A program made the position numbers and the translations under genes. 64,000 nt of DNA from an uncultured Opitutales bacterium. GTDB lineage: Bacteria > Verrucomicrobiota > Verrucomicrobiia > Opitutales > Seribacteraceae. The stretch lies in assembly GCA_905612515.1 (NCBI GenBank), contig CAJQSI010000016.1:1-64000 (forward strand). Direction: 5' to 3'. Below are positions 17,844-26,144 of this stretch, one piece after another (the first letter of the stretch is position 1; each line of letters opens with the position of its first letter). The notes under the pieces are model-generated. The model was not told where the DNA came from. It saw only the letters and a program-made list of their open reading frames with translations, and ran no database searches.

Positions 17844-20156
17844 ATGCGACTGAAGTCGGTCATAGTTTGCCTAGCCACCATCGTGGCGTTTGCCCCGGAA
17901 GCCTTATGGGGTTCTCCCGTTTTGGTGGGTCTCCATGGCAAACACCCCTTGGGAGAAAGGCAGGTGGGCGAACTGCTGATTGGTGAACTACGGTGCGGAG
18001 CATGCCATGAAGACAAACTGCCAAGAGTTCTGAAAATGAAGGATTCGCCCGATCTAAGTGAGCTCGGCTCGAGAATAAATCCCGAATATTTGCAACGCTT
18101 CATTGCGAACCCGTTAAAAGTTCAGCCCGGCGTGATGATGCCGGACATGCTTGTCGGTCATTCGCCTGAGAAAAGAAAAGACGTCGCCGAGGCCATCGCT
18201 CATTTTCTTACGGCAAGGTCATCACGAGCTTTTTCGGAAGTCGGCGTGAACCAAGCGGACTTTTCTGCCGGACGAAAGTTATTTCACGACATCGGTTGCA
18301 TTGCCTGCCATTCCCCTCGGAATGAACAAGAAAAGGAAATCGAAGGTCAGGGCTTGAAATCGCTAGCACACGTAAAAGAAAAGTACAGCCACGCCTCTTT
18401 GTCCGAGTTTCTATTCGACCCCCATCTCGCCAATCCGTCGGGCAGGATGCCTGACATGAAGCTATCGAAGGACGAGTCCAGTGATTTGGCCGCTTATCTA
18501 GTTGGTAAAAAAGTGTCCCCGATCAAACCCTTGAAGATAAGCAAAGAACTGGTGATCAAAGGGCAAAAATACTTTCGAGAATTCAATTGTGTAGCTTGCC
18601 ACGCTCTCGCAGGCGAACCCGCAAGCAAGATGGCTTCTCCGATCTCAACAACAAAAGCAGGACGAGGATGCTTGGCAAAAAGGCCGAAGAAAGCTCCAGA
18701 CTACGATCTGTCTGACAGTCAACGAAAAGCCATAACAAAAGTGCTTTCCGAGCCAAGGCGCAAACCTTCTGCGCAAGAAGAAATCGCCGTGAGCTTGACG
18801 GCGTTCAACTGCATCGCATGCCATTCGCGAGATGACTACGGAGGACCCTCGAAAGCATTCCTGCCCTACCTTCATACATCTGAAGAAGGTTTGGGAAATG
18901 AGGCAAGAATTCCGCCGCCACTGACCTTAGCAGGAGCCAAGTTGAAACCTCAATGGATACGCAAGGTGATGTTCGATGGAGAATCCGCTAGGCCCTACAT
19001 GCATACGAGGATGCCTAAATTTAAAGAGGATAACCTAATACACCTCCCCGACATGCTAGCCAAAGCGGACAAGGTGGAATCCATTTCATTCGTTGAACCG
19101 AAGCGACAAGAGCGCGGAAAAATTCGGTCGGCAGGCCACCAGTTAGTTGGTGACAAAGGGCTGAATTGCGTAACCTGTCACAATTTCAACGGCAAGGCTT
19201 CGCCTGGATTCAAAGGTATTGATTTGTTAACTTCCTACGAACGGTTGCAACCGAGTTGGTTCTATCGGTTTATGCTCAACCCGGCTGATTTCCGGCCGGG
19301 AATCGTGATGCCCAACTACTGGGCGGGAGGCCAAGGTGCTCGCAAGGATATTTTGGAAGGAAAGACCGATGCTCAGATTCAGGCCATATGGCATTATCTT
19401 TCATACGGACAAGGAGCTCCCACTCCATCGGGCATTCATTCTCCCGGATCTTTTTTGGAGGTAGGAAAAGTTGTGAGGACCTACAGAGGAAGAAGCCGTA
19501 TTGCCGGTTACCGTGGCATTGCCGTGGGTTTCCCCGGTGGACTTAACTACGCCTTTAATGCGGAAACGGGTACGCTTTCGAGTCTCTGGATGGGGGATTT
19601 CGTTAGCGTAGGTTGGGGTGGACAGGGGGCTGGGAACTTCAATCCAAAGTCACGGGCGATTTCCTTGGCCCAAGACCTTTCCTTTCATGCCTTGCCCGAC
19701 TCCGAGACTCCTTGGCCCTTGCTTCCCGTGATGAACAAAGAGAACCCAGTAAATCCCGATCCTCTCTATCCGAAGAATCTTGGCTACCAATTCCTTGGAT
19801 ATTCCCTCGACGACGATTTTGTTCCCACTTTCTCCTATCGTATCGGCGAGGTCTTGATCGAAGACATGTCTCTCTCCGTGGCAAAGGAAGGCAAGACACT
19901 GCTTAAGCGTGTCTTGGAGATGGAGGTAGATGAACCGCAAACCATCCACTTCCGAGCATTGGTTGGAAAAATCGAGAAGGTTTCTGAAACTAGTTACAAG
20001 ATACCTGACCTGCGGCTCAATCTTCATGCCAACGGAGCAACGCCCAATGCCTTGAGACCCCTTGGTTCTGACGAAAGTTCCTTCGAGCTTCTTTTAAACC
20101 TTGATTTGTCCAAGGGTAAATCCCAATTGAGGTTGGACTATGACCTTTTGCGCTAA
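17844..20156 (+). CDS. Exported pentaheme c-type cytochrome with C-terminal non-heme domain
   Basis: A 770-residue protein with a signal peptide (about 1-23). It has five CxxCH heme motifs at residues 51-55, 152-156, 249-253, 323-327 and 442-446. Each heme block except the third is followed by an MP-containing loop (MMPDM, RMPDM, RMPKF, VMPNYW), the usual Met axial ligand of class I cytochromes. The protein therefore looks like tandem class I domains, one of them without an obvious Met. The last 230 residues (from about 540) carry no heme and resemble the beta-rich domain (GIAVGFPGGLNYAF, WMGDFVSVGWGGQG) that accompanies dehydrogenase-like proteins in PVC bacteria. An AGAAGAGA stretch precedes the start. 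The gene overlaps the next gene by 17 bp, so a joint role in electron transfer from a sugar dehydrogenase is likely. Confidence 0.92.
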   Translation: MRLKSVIVCLATIVAFAPEALWGSPVLVGLHGKHPLGERQVGELLIGELRCGACHEDKLPRVLKMKDSPDLSELGSRINPEYLQRFIANPLKVQPGVMMPDMLVGHSPEKRKDVAEAIAHFLTARSSRAFSEVGVNQADFSAGRKLFHDIGCIACHSPRNEQEKEIEGQGLKSLAHVKEKYSHASLSEFLFDPHLANPSGRMPDMKLSKDESSDLAAYLVGKKVSPIKPLKISKELVIKGQKYFREFNCVACHALAGEPASKMASPISTTKAGRGCLAKRPKKAPDYDLSDSQRKAITKVLSEPRRKPSAQEEIAVSLTAFNCIACHSRDDYGGPSKAFLPYLHTSEEGLGNEARIPPPLTLAGAKLKPQWIRKVMFDGESARPYMHTRMPKFKEDNLIHLPDMLAKADKVESISFVEPKRQERGKIRSAGHQLVGDKGLNCVTCHNFNGKASPGFKGIDLLTSYERLQPSWFYRFMLNPADFRPGIVMPNYWAGGQGARKDILEGKTDAQIQAIWHYLSYGQGAPTPSGIHSPGSFLEVGKVVRTYRGRSRIAGYRGIAVGFPGGLNYAFNAETGTLSSLWMGDFVSVGWGGQGAGNFNPKSRAISLAQDLSFHALPDSETPWPLLPVMNKENPVNPDPLYPKNLGYQFLGYSLDDDFVPTFSYRIGEVLIEDMSLSVAKEGKTLLKRVLEMEVDEPQTIHFRALVGKIEKVSETSYKIPDLRLNLHANGATPNALRPLGSDESSFELLLNLDLSKGKSQLRLDYDLLR

Positions 20157-21645
20157 CCCTATACTTACTGTGTTTGCGGGCTTGTTTGTTGCCGGAGCAC
20201 TGAACGTTTCATCCTGGGCGGAAGAAGTTGGCGACATGTGGGGCACAGCCAGTCGGGAACGCGAGTATTACAAATTGGTCAACCTTCCAATCCCAAAGGA
20301 CTTGGTGGTAGAAGCCGGCGCCTTCGTAACTCTTCCTGACAAACGGATCGCAATCGGTACCCGGCGAGGCGACATTTATTTACTTTCCGGCGTGGACGAG
20401 GAAAAGCCCAACCCGAAATACGAGCTTTTCGCCTCCGGTCTCGACGAGATTTTCGGTTTGGCCTACAAGGACGATGCCTTCTATGTGAGCCAAAGCTGTG
20501 AGATGACCCGGGTAACCGATCGCAACACCGACGGCAAGGCAGACCTGTTCGAGGTGATTTCCGATGCCTGGGGCTACGCCAACTACCATGAATATGCCTT
20601 TGGCTCGAAGTTCGACCCCCAAGGCAATCTCTACGTTGCCCTAGGGTTGTCATCGTCGTACCATTCGCGGGCCCTTTTCCGGGGATGGGCCTTGAAGATT
20701 ACTCCCAAAGGCAAGACCATACCAATTGCCAGTGGTCTTCGTAGCCCCGGAGGAATCGGTCCCAATGAGCACGGCGCCTTGTTCTACATAGAGAGCCAAG
20801 GTCCATGGAATTCTTCATGTAGCCTCAAATTCGTAAAGGAAGGAGGTTTCATGGGGCATCCCATCAGTTACAACTGGTACAAGTATGCCCCCGGCATGGG
20901 TGCTTCGCCAACCCAGCCTGAGTCCGGAGGGCGCATCGCAACCGAAAAAGAACGAGTCAAGCAACTGGTGCCCTATGCAGTTGTCTTTCCCTACATCAGA
21001 ATGGGGAGGTCGATTACAGGATATGTTGTCAACAAAACCAATGGTAAATTCGGTCCATTCGAGAATCAGATTTTTCTTGGAGATTACACCCAGTCCATCG
21101 TAATGCGGGCCACCACTGAAAAAGTGAATGGGGTTTGGCAAGGAGCCTGTTATCCCTTTCGCGAAGGCCTCTCGACAGGTATTCTCAATGTCCAATTCAC
21201 CCCCAATGGAAACTTGCTTTGCGGTGGGACGAACCGTGGTTGGCCGGTTCGCGGCATAAAGCCTTTCGCACTCGAGCGCCTTCAATGGACAGGGCGTATG
21301 CCCTTTGAAATCGAGCGAATAAATATTACTCCGCAAGGATTTGACATACGGTTTACAAAACCCGTGGATATTCCAACTGGCGAAGACCCGAAAAATTACA
21401 AGGTGTCAACCTTCACACATATCTACCACGGCGGATACGGTGGACCCGAGGTGGACGAAACCGCTCCGACCGTGCAAGCAGTAAGGCTTTCCAGCGATGG
21501 TCTTAGAGCAACCATTCAGCTGTCGAACTTGAAAATTGGCCATGTCCACGAATTTGATTTCGTAACACTCCGCTCAAGGGAAGGCGAAGAGCTTCTGCAC
21601 CGGCATGCCTATTATACGGTAAACGAAGTTCCGTCGGCTCAGTAA
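20140..21645 (+). CDS. Sorbosone-dehydrogenase-like (soluble quinoprotein-type) beta-propeller, exported
   Basis: A 501-residue exported protein (signal peptide about 1-27). Residues 50-380 form a six-bladed propeller of the glucose/sorbosone dehydrogenase type, with blocks such as LPDKRIAIGTRRGDIYLL, GLAYKDDAFYVSQ, KFDPQGNLYVALG and FTPNGNLLCGGTNRGW. Some relatives use PQQ; binding cannot be proven from the sequence here. The last 110 residues form an Ig-like/SwmB-type beta domain (DIRFTKPVDIP to AYYTVNEV). The start codon lies 17 bp inside the upstream pentaheme cytochrome gene. Overlap and partner suggest a two-component dehydrogenase-cytochrome system, with the propeller oxidising a substrate and the hemes taking electrons. 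The substrate is unknown. Confidence 0.88.
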   Translation: MTFCANPILTVFAGLFVAGALNVSSWAEEVGDMWGTASREREYYKLVNLPIPKDLVVEAGAFVTLPDKRIAIGTRRGDIYLLSGVDEEKPNPKYELFASGLDEIFGLAYKDDAFYVSQSCEMTRVTDRNTDGKADLFEVISDAWGYANYHEYAFGSKFDPQGNLYVALGLSSSYHSRALFRGWALKITPKGKTIPIASGLRSPGGIGPNEHGALFYIESQGPWNSSCSLKFVKEGGFMGHPISYNWYKYAPGMGASPTQPESGGRIATEKERVKQLVPYAVVFPYIRMGRSITGYVVNKTNGKFGPFENQIFLGDYTQSIVMRATTEKVNGVWQGACYPFREGLSTGILNVQFTPNGNLLCGGTNRGWPVRGIKPFALERLQWTGRMPFEIERINITPQGFDIRFTKPVDIPTGEDPKNYKVSTFTHIYHGGYGGPEVDETAPTVQAVRLSSDGLRATIQLSNLKIGHVHEFDFVTLRSREGEELLHRHAYYTVNEVPSAQ

Positions 21646-21797
21646 GCCTGAACTTCGATCCACATTTTCCGGTAAATGGAGTTGCACTTACAGAGGCAGA
21701 AAAGGAACGTGGCTAGAAATATCAACTACACGGGCCAACACTCCCAATCTTCTTTGATTAACAATCAGATTGGAGAGCCTTTCATTCAATTCAAAGT

Positions 21798-24632
21798 ATG
21801 AATCAATACCAAACAGGACAACGCTGGATCAGCATGTCAGAACCCGAGTTAGGTTTGGGCACAGTGGTACAGGAAGCCAATGAACGCGTGCACGTCCTTT
21901 ACCCGGCTACTGGGGAAATGCGCTTGTACGTTTCCGAACTAGCCCCGTTGCAACGAGTGCAATTCAGGGTCGGCCAAGAGATTGAGGACCACGAGGGGAC
22001 CAAGCGTTTCATCGAAACCATCCGAGAAGAAAATGGAGTGCTTCTCTATTGCGGAGAAGGATGGGAACTACCCGAGGCTCACTTGAGCGACAACATAAGC
22101 TTGGACGGGCCGGAAGATCGCCTGCAAACAGGACATTTCGACGAGGCTTTTGTCTTTGGGCTAAGGCTAAAGGCCATCGAAATCATGCACCATTTGCGAA
22201 AGTCGCCCACCAGGGGGTTTCTCGGAGGGAGAATTGATCTCATTACTCATCAACTTTATATTGCTCAGGAAATCTGCAATCGTTCCGCACCCAGAGTATT
22301 GCTTTCGGACGAGGTCGGACTAGGTAAAACCATTGAGGCAGGTCTCATCATTCATCGCCGACGATTAACGGGACGGGCTGAACGCGTTTTGATTATAGTT
22401 CCGGAATCTCTCGTGCACCAATGGTTTGTAGAGATGCTGAGGAAATTCAACTTGTGGATGAATATCTTTGACGAGGAAAGATGCACCGCAATCGAGACTT
22501 CCGATCCCAAAGTAAATCCGTTCTTGGACGATCAACTGGCGTTGTGCAGCATTGATTTTTTAGCCAACAATACCCTGCGAGCTAAACAAGCCTTTGAGGC
22601 GGGGTGGGATTTGATGGTTGTGGACGAGGCTCACCACTTGGAGTGGACCTTAGATCATGTGAGTCGGGAATATGAACTGGTGGAGGCTTTGGCCAATAAA
22701 GCGGAAGGGGTCTTGCTCCTAACCGCGACCCCGGAACAGTTAGGCCCCGAAAGCCACTTCGCACGCCTGAGAATACTTGATCCCAATAGATATTCGGACC
22801 TGTCTTCCTTTCTAGACGAAAATGAAAGTTATGCCGACGTAGCGCCAATCGCAACTGCGCTTCATGAAGGCAGTCCTCTCACAAGCGATCAAAGAAGCTT
22901 CTTGGCTTCGATGCCGGACATAGATGCCGAGGAGATGGATGAAATCACCTTGTTGTCCGCGCTACTTGACCGGCATGGCCCTGGCCGAGTAGTCTTTAGG
23001 AATACTCGAGCAAACATGAGTGGTTTTCCAAAAAGAGTTGCCTACTTACTGCCACTTGATCCGCCAAAAGAAGCCCCGCCTGCACTTGATGACCAAGACG
23101 AATTGGAGCTTGAGGATTTATATTACCATGAAGAGGATGAAGAACCCACCGAGGCAATAAGTTTCACCCCGGAACCACGCGTCTTGTGGTTGGAAAAATT
23201 GCTTGAGGAGATCGGGGAAGACAAGGTGTTGCTTATTTGTGAAAGCAAAGAGAACGCCAAAGCAATCGAGCAAGCCATAGCCCAAAGGATAACTGTAAAG
23301 AGTACGGTATTCCACGAAGAGTTAACCCTCGTCCAACGAGACCGCAATGCCGCATGGTTCGAAGAAAAAGACGGTGCACGTATATTGATCTGCTCCGAAA
23401 TAGGAAGTGAGGGAAGAAACTTTCAATTCTCTCACCACCTCGTGCTATTCGATTTGCCCGTTGACCCTGAACTGCTTGCTCAACGGATCGGAAGGTTGGA
23501 TCGGATCGGCCAAACGCAAACAATTCACATTTATGTTCCATACACGAAAAACGGTAGGGAAGAAGTGCTCGCCCGTTGGTATCACGATGGCCTGGATGCC
23601 TTTGAGAATCATCTCGAGGGAGGAAATCTTGTGCTCCGGCAATTTGGCGAAGAGATCGGCGAACTCCTGGAAACCTTTAACGAATCCGTTGAGGAAGAGC
23701 ACAAGCTCGCCAAGCTGATTGCAAAATCTTCGCAACAAAGAAAGATTATTGCCGAACAGTTGGAAAAAGGTCGTGATCGATTATTGGAGCTGAATTCCAA
23801 CCGACCGGAAGTGGCGGATGCGCTGGTAGATTCAATTCGCGACACTGACAGTTCACTTGAGTTGGAAACTTTCTTATTGGAAGTGTTCGATCACTTCGGC
23901 GTGCGAGTGGAAGAACGGGACAATCGCACCTACCTTTTGGATGGTCGTGCCGCGATAAACTGCGATGGATTCCCGGGGTTGCCCAAAGGAGGACTTGTGG
24001 GCACGTTCGACCGCAACTATTCTCTCAGCAGGGAAGACATAACACTCCTGACCGGAGATCATCCCATCGTCACAGGAGCTGTCGATTTATTGCTCGGGAG
24101 TGAGCAAGGAAACTGCAGTTTCAGCGTATGGGAAGATGACAAGGAAGAGCAATCCCTCCTCCTCGAAGCAATCTTTGTATTGGAGGCACTGGCCCCAAAA
24201 CAACTCCACGCAGATAGGTTTCTTCCCCCTACCCCGTTGCACTTTCTGATTAACCAAGATCGAGAGGTAGTCACCATGGACTTACCCGAAATGATCGATG
24301 GCTCCCCTTACGCCCTTCTGGATGACTTTAAAGTCGGGAAAGAACTGATCCCGAAAATGCTCGGAAAAGCCCGAAAGATGGCTACAGCGATGGCCAAAAT
24401 TTTAATTAAAGAAGCCACGGCATCGATGACGACCACCATACAAGGAGAACTCGACCGCCTCACCGCCCTTCGCAAGATAAATGATAACATTCGACAAGAA
24501 GAGATCGATCTCACTTGCAAACAGATGCAGGAATTGGCCGAAGCTTTGAGTAAAGCAAGAATTCGGCTCGATGCCATACGATTAATATTCAAAGGACCTC
24601 AGGAAAACGAATACACCGATTCAGAGGAGTAA
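21798..24632 (+). CDS. rapA: RNA polymerase-associated ATPase RapA (SNF2/HepA family)
   Basis: A cytoplasmic 944-residue Swi2/Snf2 ATPase that in Escherichia coli recycles stalled RNA polymerase. The N terminus matches RapA closely: GQRWISMSEPELGLGTV (7-23), then the two Tudor-like subdomains (to about 110). The motor follows with the Walker A block DEVGLGKT (171-178), DEAHH (276-280), LLLTATPEQL, and the second RecA lobe with SEIGSEGRNFQF and QRIGRLDRIGQ. The C-terminal RapA-specific region runs to the end. Length is close to the 968 residues of E. coli RapA. An imperfect inverted repeat (CCAATCT/AGATTGG, about 21743-21772) lies in its 5' leader. It is convergent with a DNA methyltransferase gene, with only 6 bp between stops. 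It stands out here because it is a housekeeping cytoplasmic protein. Confidence 0.93.
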   Translation: MNQYQTGQRWISMSEPELGLGTVVQEANERVHVLYPATGEMRLYVSELAPLQRVQFRVGQEIEDHEGTKRFIETIREENGVLLYCGEGWELPEAHLSDNISLDGPEDRLQTGHFDEAFVFGLRLKAIEIMHHLRKSPTRGFLGGRIDLITHQLYIAQEICNRSAPRVLLSDEVGLGKTIEAGLIIHRRRLTGRAERVLIIVPESLVHQWFVEMLRKFNLWMNIFDEERCTAIETSDPKVNPFLDDQLALCSIDFLANNTLRAKQAFEAGWDLMVVDEAHHLEWTLDHVSREYELVEALANKAEGVLLLTATPEQLGPESHFARLRILDPNRYSDLSSFLDENESYADVAPIATALHEGSPLTSDQRSFLASMPDIDAEEMDEITLLSALLDRHGPGRVVFRNTRANMSGFPKRVAYLLPLDPPKEAPPALDDQDELELEDLYYHEEDEEPTEAISFTPEPRVLWLEKLLEEIGEDKVLLICESKENAKAIEQAIAQRITVKSTVFHEELTLVQRDRNAAWFEEKDGARILICSEIGSEGRNFQFSHHLVLFDLPVDPELLAQRIGRLDRIGQTQTIHIYVPYTKNGREEVLARWYHDGLDAFENHLEGGNLVLRQFGEEIGELLETFNESVEEEHKLAKLIAKSSQQRKIIAEQLEKGRDRLLELNSNRPEVADALVDSIRDTDSSLELETFLLEVFDHFGVRVEERDNRTYLLDGRAAINCDGFPGLPKGGLVGTFDRNYSLSREDITLLTGDHPIVTGAVDLLLGSEQGNCSFSVWEDDKEEQSLLLEAIFVLEALAPKQLHADRFLPPTPLHFLINQDREVVTMDLPEMIDGSPYALLDDFKVGKELIPKMLGKARKMATAMAKILIKEATASMTTTIQGELDRLTALRKINDNIRQEEIDLTCKQMQELAEALSKARIRLDAIRLIFKGPQENEYTDSEE

Positions 24633-24638
24633 AGAGCG

Positions 24639-26000
24639 TCACTTCAGTCTTCCATCGAGATCCGCGAGATGTTGTATAATATAGCTCATTCCTAGAGGAG
24701 GAATAGATTCGCCAACAACCTCGCGAACCAACCGCGGTGAAAAGTTCAAGCCAGGTTGGCTCCTGCCGTGTCGAACTCCTTCAAATTGATAGGCCCGATT
24801 CCAACTAGGATGATCGAGAGTACTCAAAATCAAAATCTCTCGGAGGGAAAGAACGCGATTTTGGTCAGGATGTCCTTTCATATCGCTGGAAATCACCCCG
24901 CTATTCATAGTTATGGTCGAAGCGGGCTTGTCCCAAGTCATCCGCCGATAGCTAGTTCGGAACCCACGCACGAGACGAGTTGTACCATTTTTTGATATTG
25001 TTGGTTTAGGTAGAGGCTTTTGGCAAGATCGACAAAAGACAACTTCCGGTGCATGACCCTCTGTTTTGCAATAGACGCAGTCATGGTTGTCGAATGCGGT
25101 CTTACCTTCCGAAGTATTACTCATCCAATAGTATTGGCTTTCGTTCCAAGATGGGACTCGGTGATAGGCGTCTTTCGAGTCGATAGGTTGGCTCAAGGAA
25201 TCGAGTTGCGGTAAATGACCAACAGCTTCTCGAAGGGTCACGGGAGATGGCAAGTCGGGACCGCCGTGGGAGGGCCGAGGATGAAGGCCCGAAAGTTCTT
25301 TAGAGAAGAAATCAGAGAGAGGTGGAATCTCTTGGACAATAGAAGGTAGGCGGCTACCAATGGTGATGAGACGCTCGCGATGATGTGGAACTCCATAGCG
25401 ACGAAAATCAACGATGGATGAGCGAATGGTATAACCAAGGGGTTGCAGGCGGCGACCTATTAGTTTGAGAATATTTTCGGGTTCGCCCTTTTCGTTCCGA
25501 ATGACCGTATTTTCCATTCGCCGGACATTCTCGATCAGAAACCAATCGGGTCTCAATCCCTCCAAGACATCTATACCCGGCAACACGAGCCTGTTACGTT
25601 TGTCTTCGGGCATTCTTTTTCCGGAACGAATGGCCGCCGATATTCTGCCCGCTCCATTGGCAGACATCCCTTGACAGGGTGGAGAAAGTGTAAGCAACCA
25701 TGGACGCAAACCACCCAAATGTTTCTGAACATCACTTACGTAGCCATTGGCCAATTTCCAAATATCGCCTTCTAAAACTTGCGTGTCAGGAAAATTTCGA
25801 CGAATCAGCTCTGCTCGCGAAGGAACTAATTCGCATGCTGCTATCACAGGCACACCAAGTCCCCACTCGATTCCAACGTCACCGATCCCACCACCGGAGA
25901 AAAGAGATGCCGAAGCAAGAGCCACGTCATCCCCCAGCACACGAAAGCCATTACTAGATTCAGGTAGCTTGGATTTTATGGACTGTGTCTTTTTTGCCAT
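24639..26000 (-). CDS. DNA (cytosine-5) methyltransferase with internal zinc-knuckle
   Basis: A 453-residue C5-cytosine methyltransferase. In order: motif I LFSGGGIG (33-40, AdoMet), motif IV LSPPCQG with catalytic Cys109, motif VI IENV (156-159), motif VIII HRERLI (207-212), motif IX near RMTWDKPASTIT, and motif X as GESIPPLG. In the target-recognition region a CX2C-X11-CX2C pair (Cys308, 311, 323, 326) forms a probable zinc knuckle. The frame is open to an ATG at 26132. The ATG at 26000 is preferred because the longer form leaves only 12 bp to the divergent gene at 26145 and its extra 44 residues look unlike a methyltransferase, though they contain a CANC motif. No restriction enzyme gene is adjacent, so it may be a solitary methylase. 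The target sequence is unknown. Confidence 0.93.
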   Translation of the reverse strand: MAKKTQSIKSKLPESSNGFRVLGDDVALASASLFSGGGIGDVGIEWGLGVPVIAACELVPSRAELIRRNFPDTQVLEGDIWKLANGYVSDVQKHLGGLRPWLLTLSPPCQGMSANGAGRISAAIRSGKRMPEDKRNRLVLPGIDVLEGLRPDWFLIENVRRMENTVIRNEKGEPENILKLIGRRLQPLGYTIRSSIVDFRRYGVPHHRERLITIGSRLPSIVQEIPPLSDFFSKELSGLHPRPSHGGPDLPSPVTLREAVGHLPQLDSLSQPIDSKDAYHRVPSWNESQYYWMSNTSEGKTAFDNHDCVYCKTEGHAPEVVFCRSCQKPLPKPTISKNGTTRLVRGFRTSYRRMTWDKPASTITMNSGVISSDMKGHPDQNRVLSLREILILSTLDHPSWNRAYQFEGVRHGRSQPGLNFSPRLVREVVGESIPPLGMSYIIQHLADLDGRLK

Positions 26001-26144
26001 TACTTGGAACGGAGGAAACAAATACCGACCTACACCATGATCAGTCAAGGTCGCCCGAAAAAACGCTCGCTCACAAGGATTTTCCAATGGACGTGTGCCG
26101 CAGTTAGCACATCTTAATGAGCAATAATTCATTAACCCGTCACT

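Noticed and set aside
21798..26000. DISARM-like defence locus (SNF2 helicase plus C5 methylase)
   Set aside because: The helicase has the complete RapA N-terminal region and RapA length, and DrmA, DrmB, DrmC or phospholipase-like genes are missing.
26001..26132. Zinc-finger N-terminal extension of the methyltransferase as genuine start
   Set aside because: It would leave only 12 bp to the divergent gene and the extra residues do not resemble methyltransferase N termini. Kept only as an alternative because of its CANC motif.
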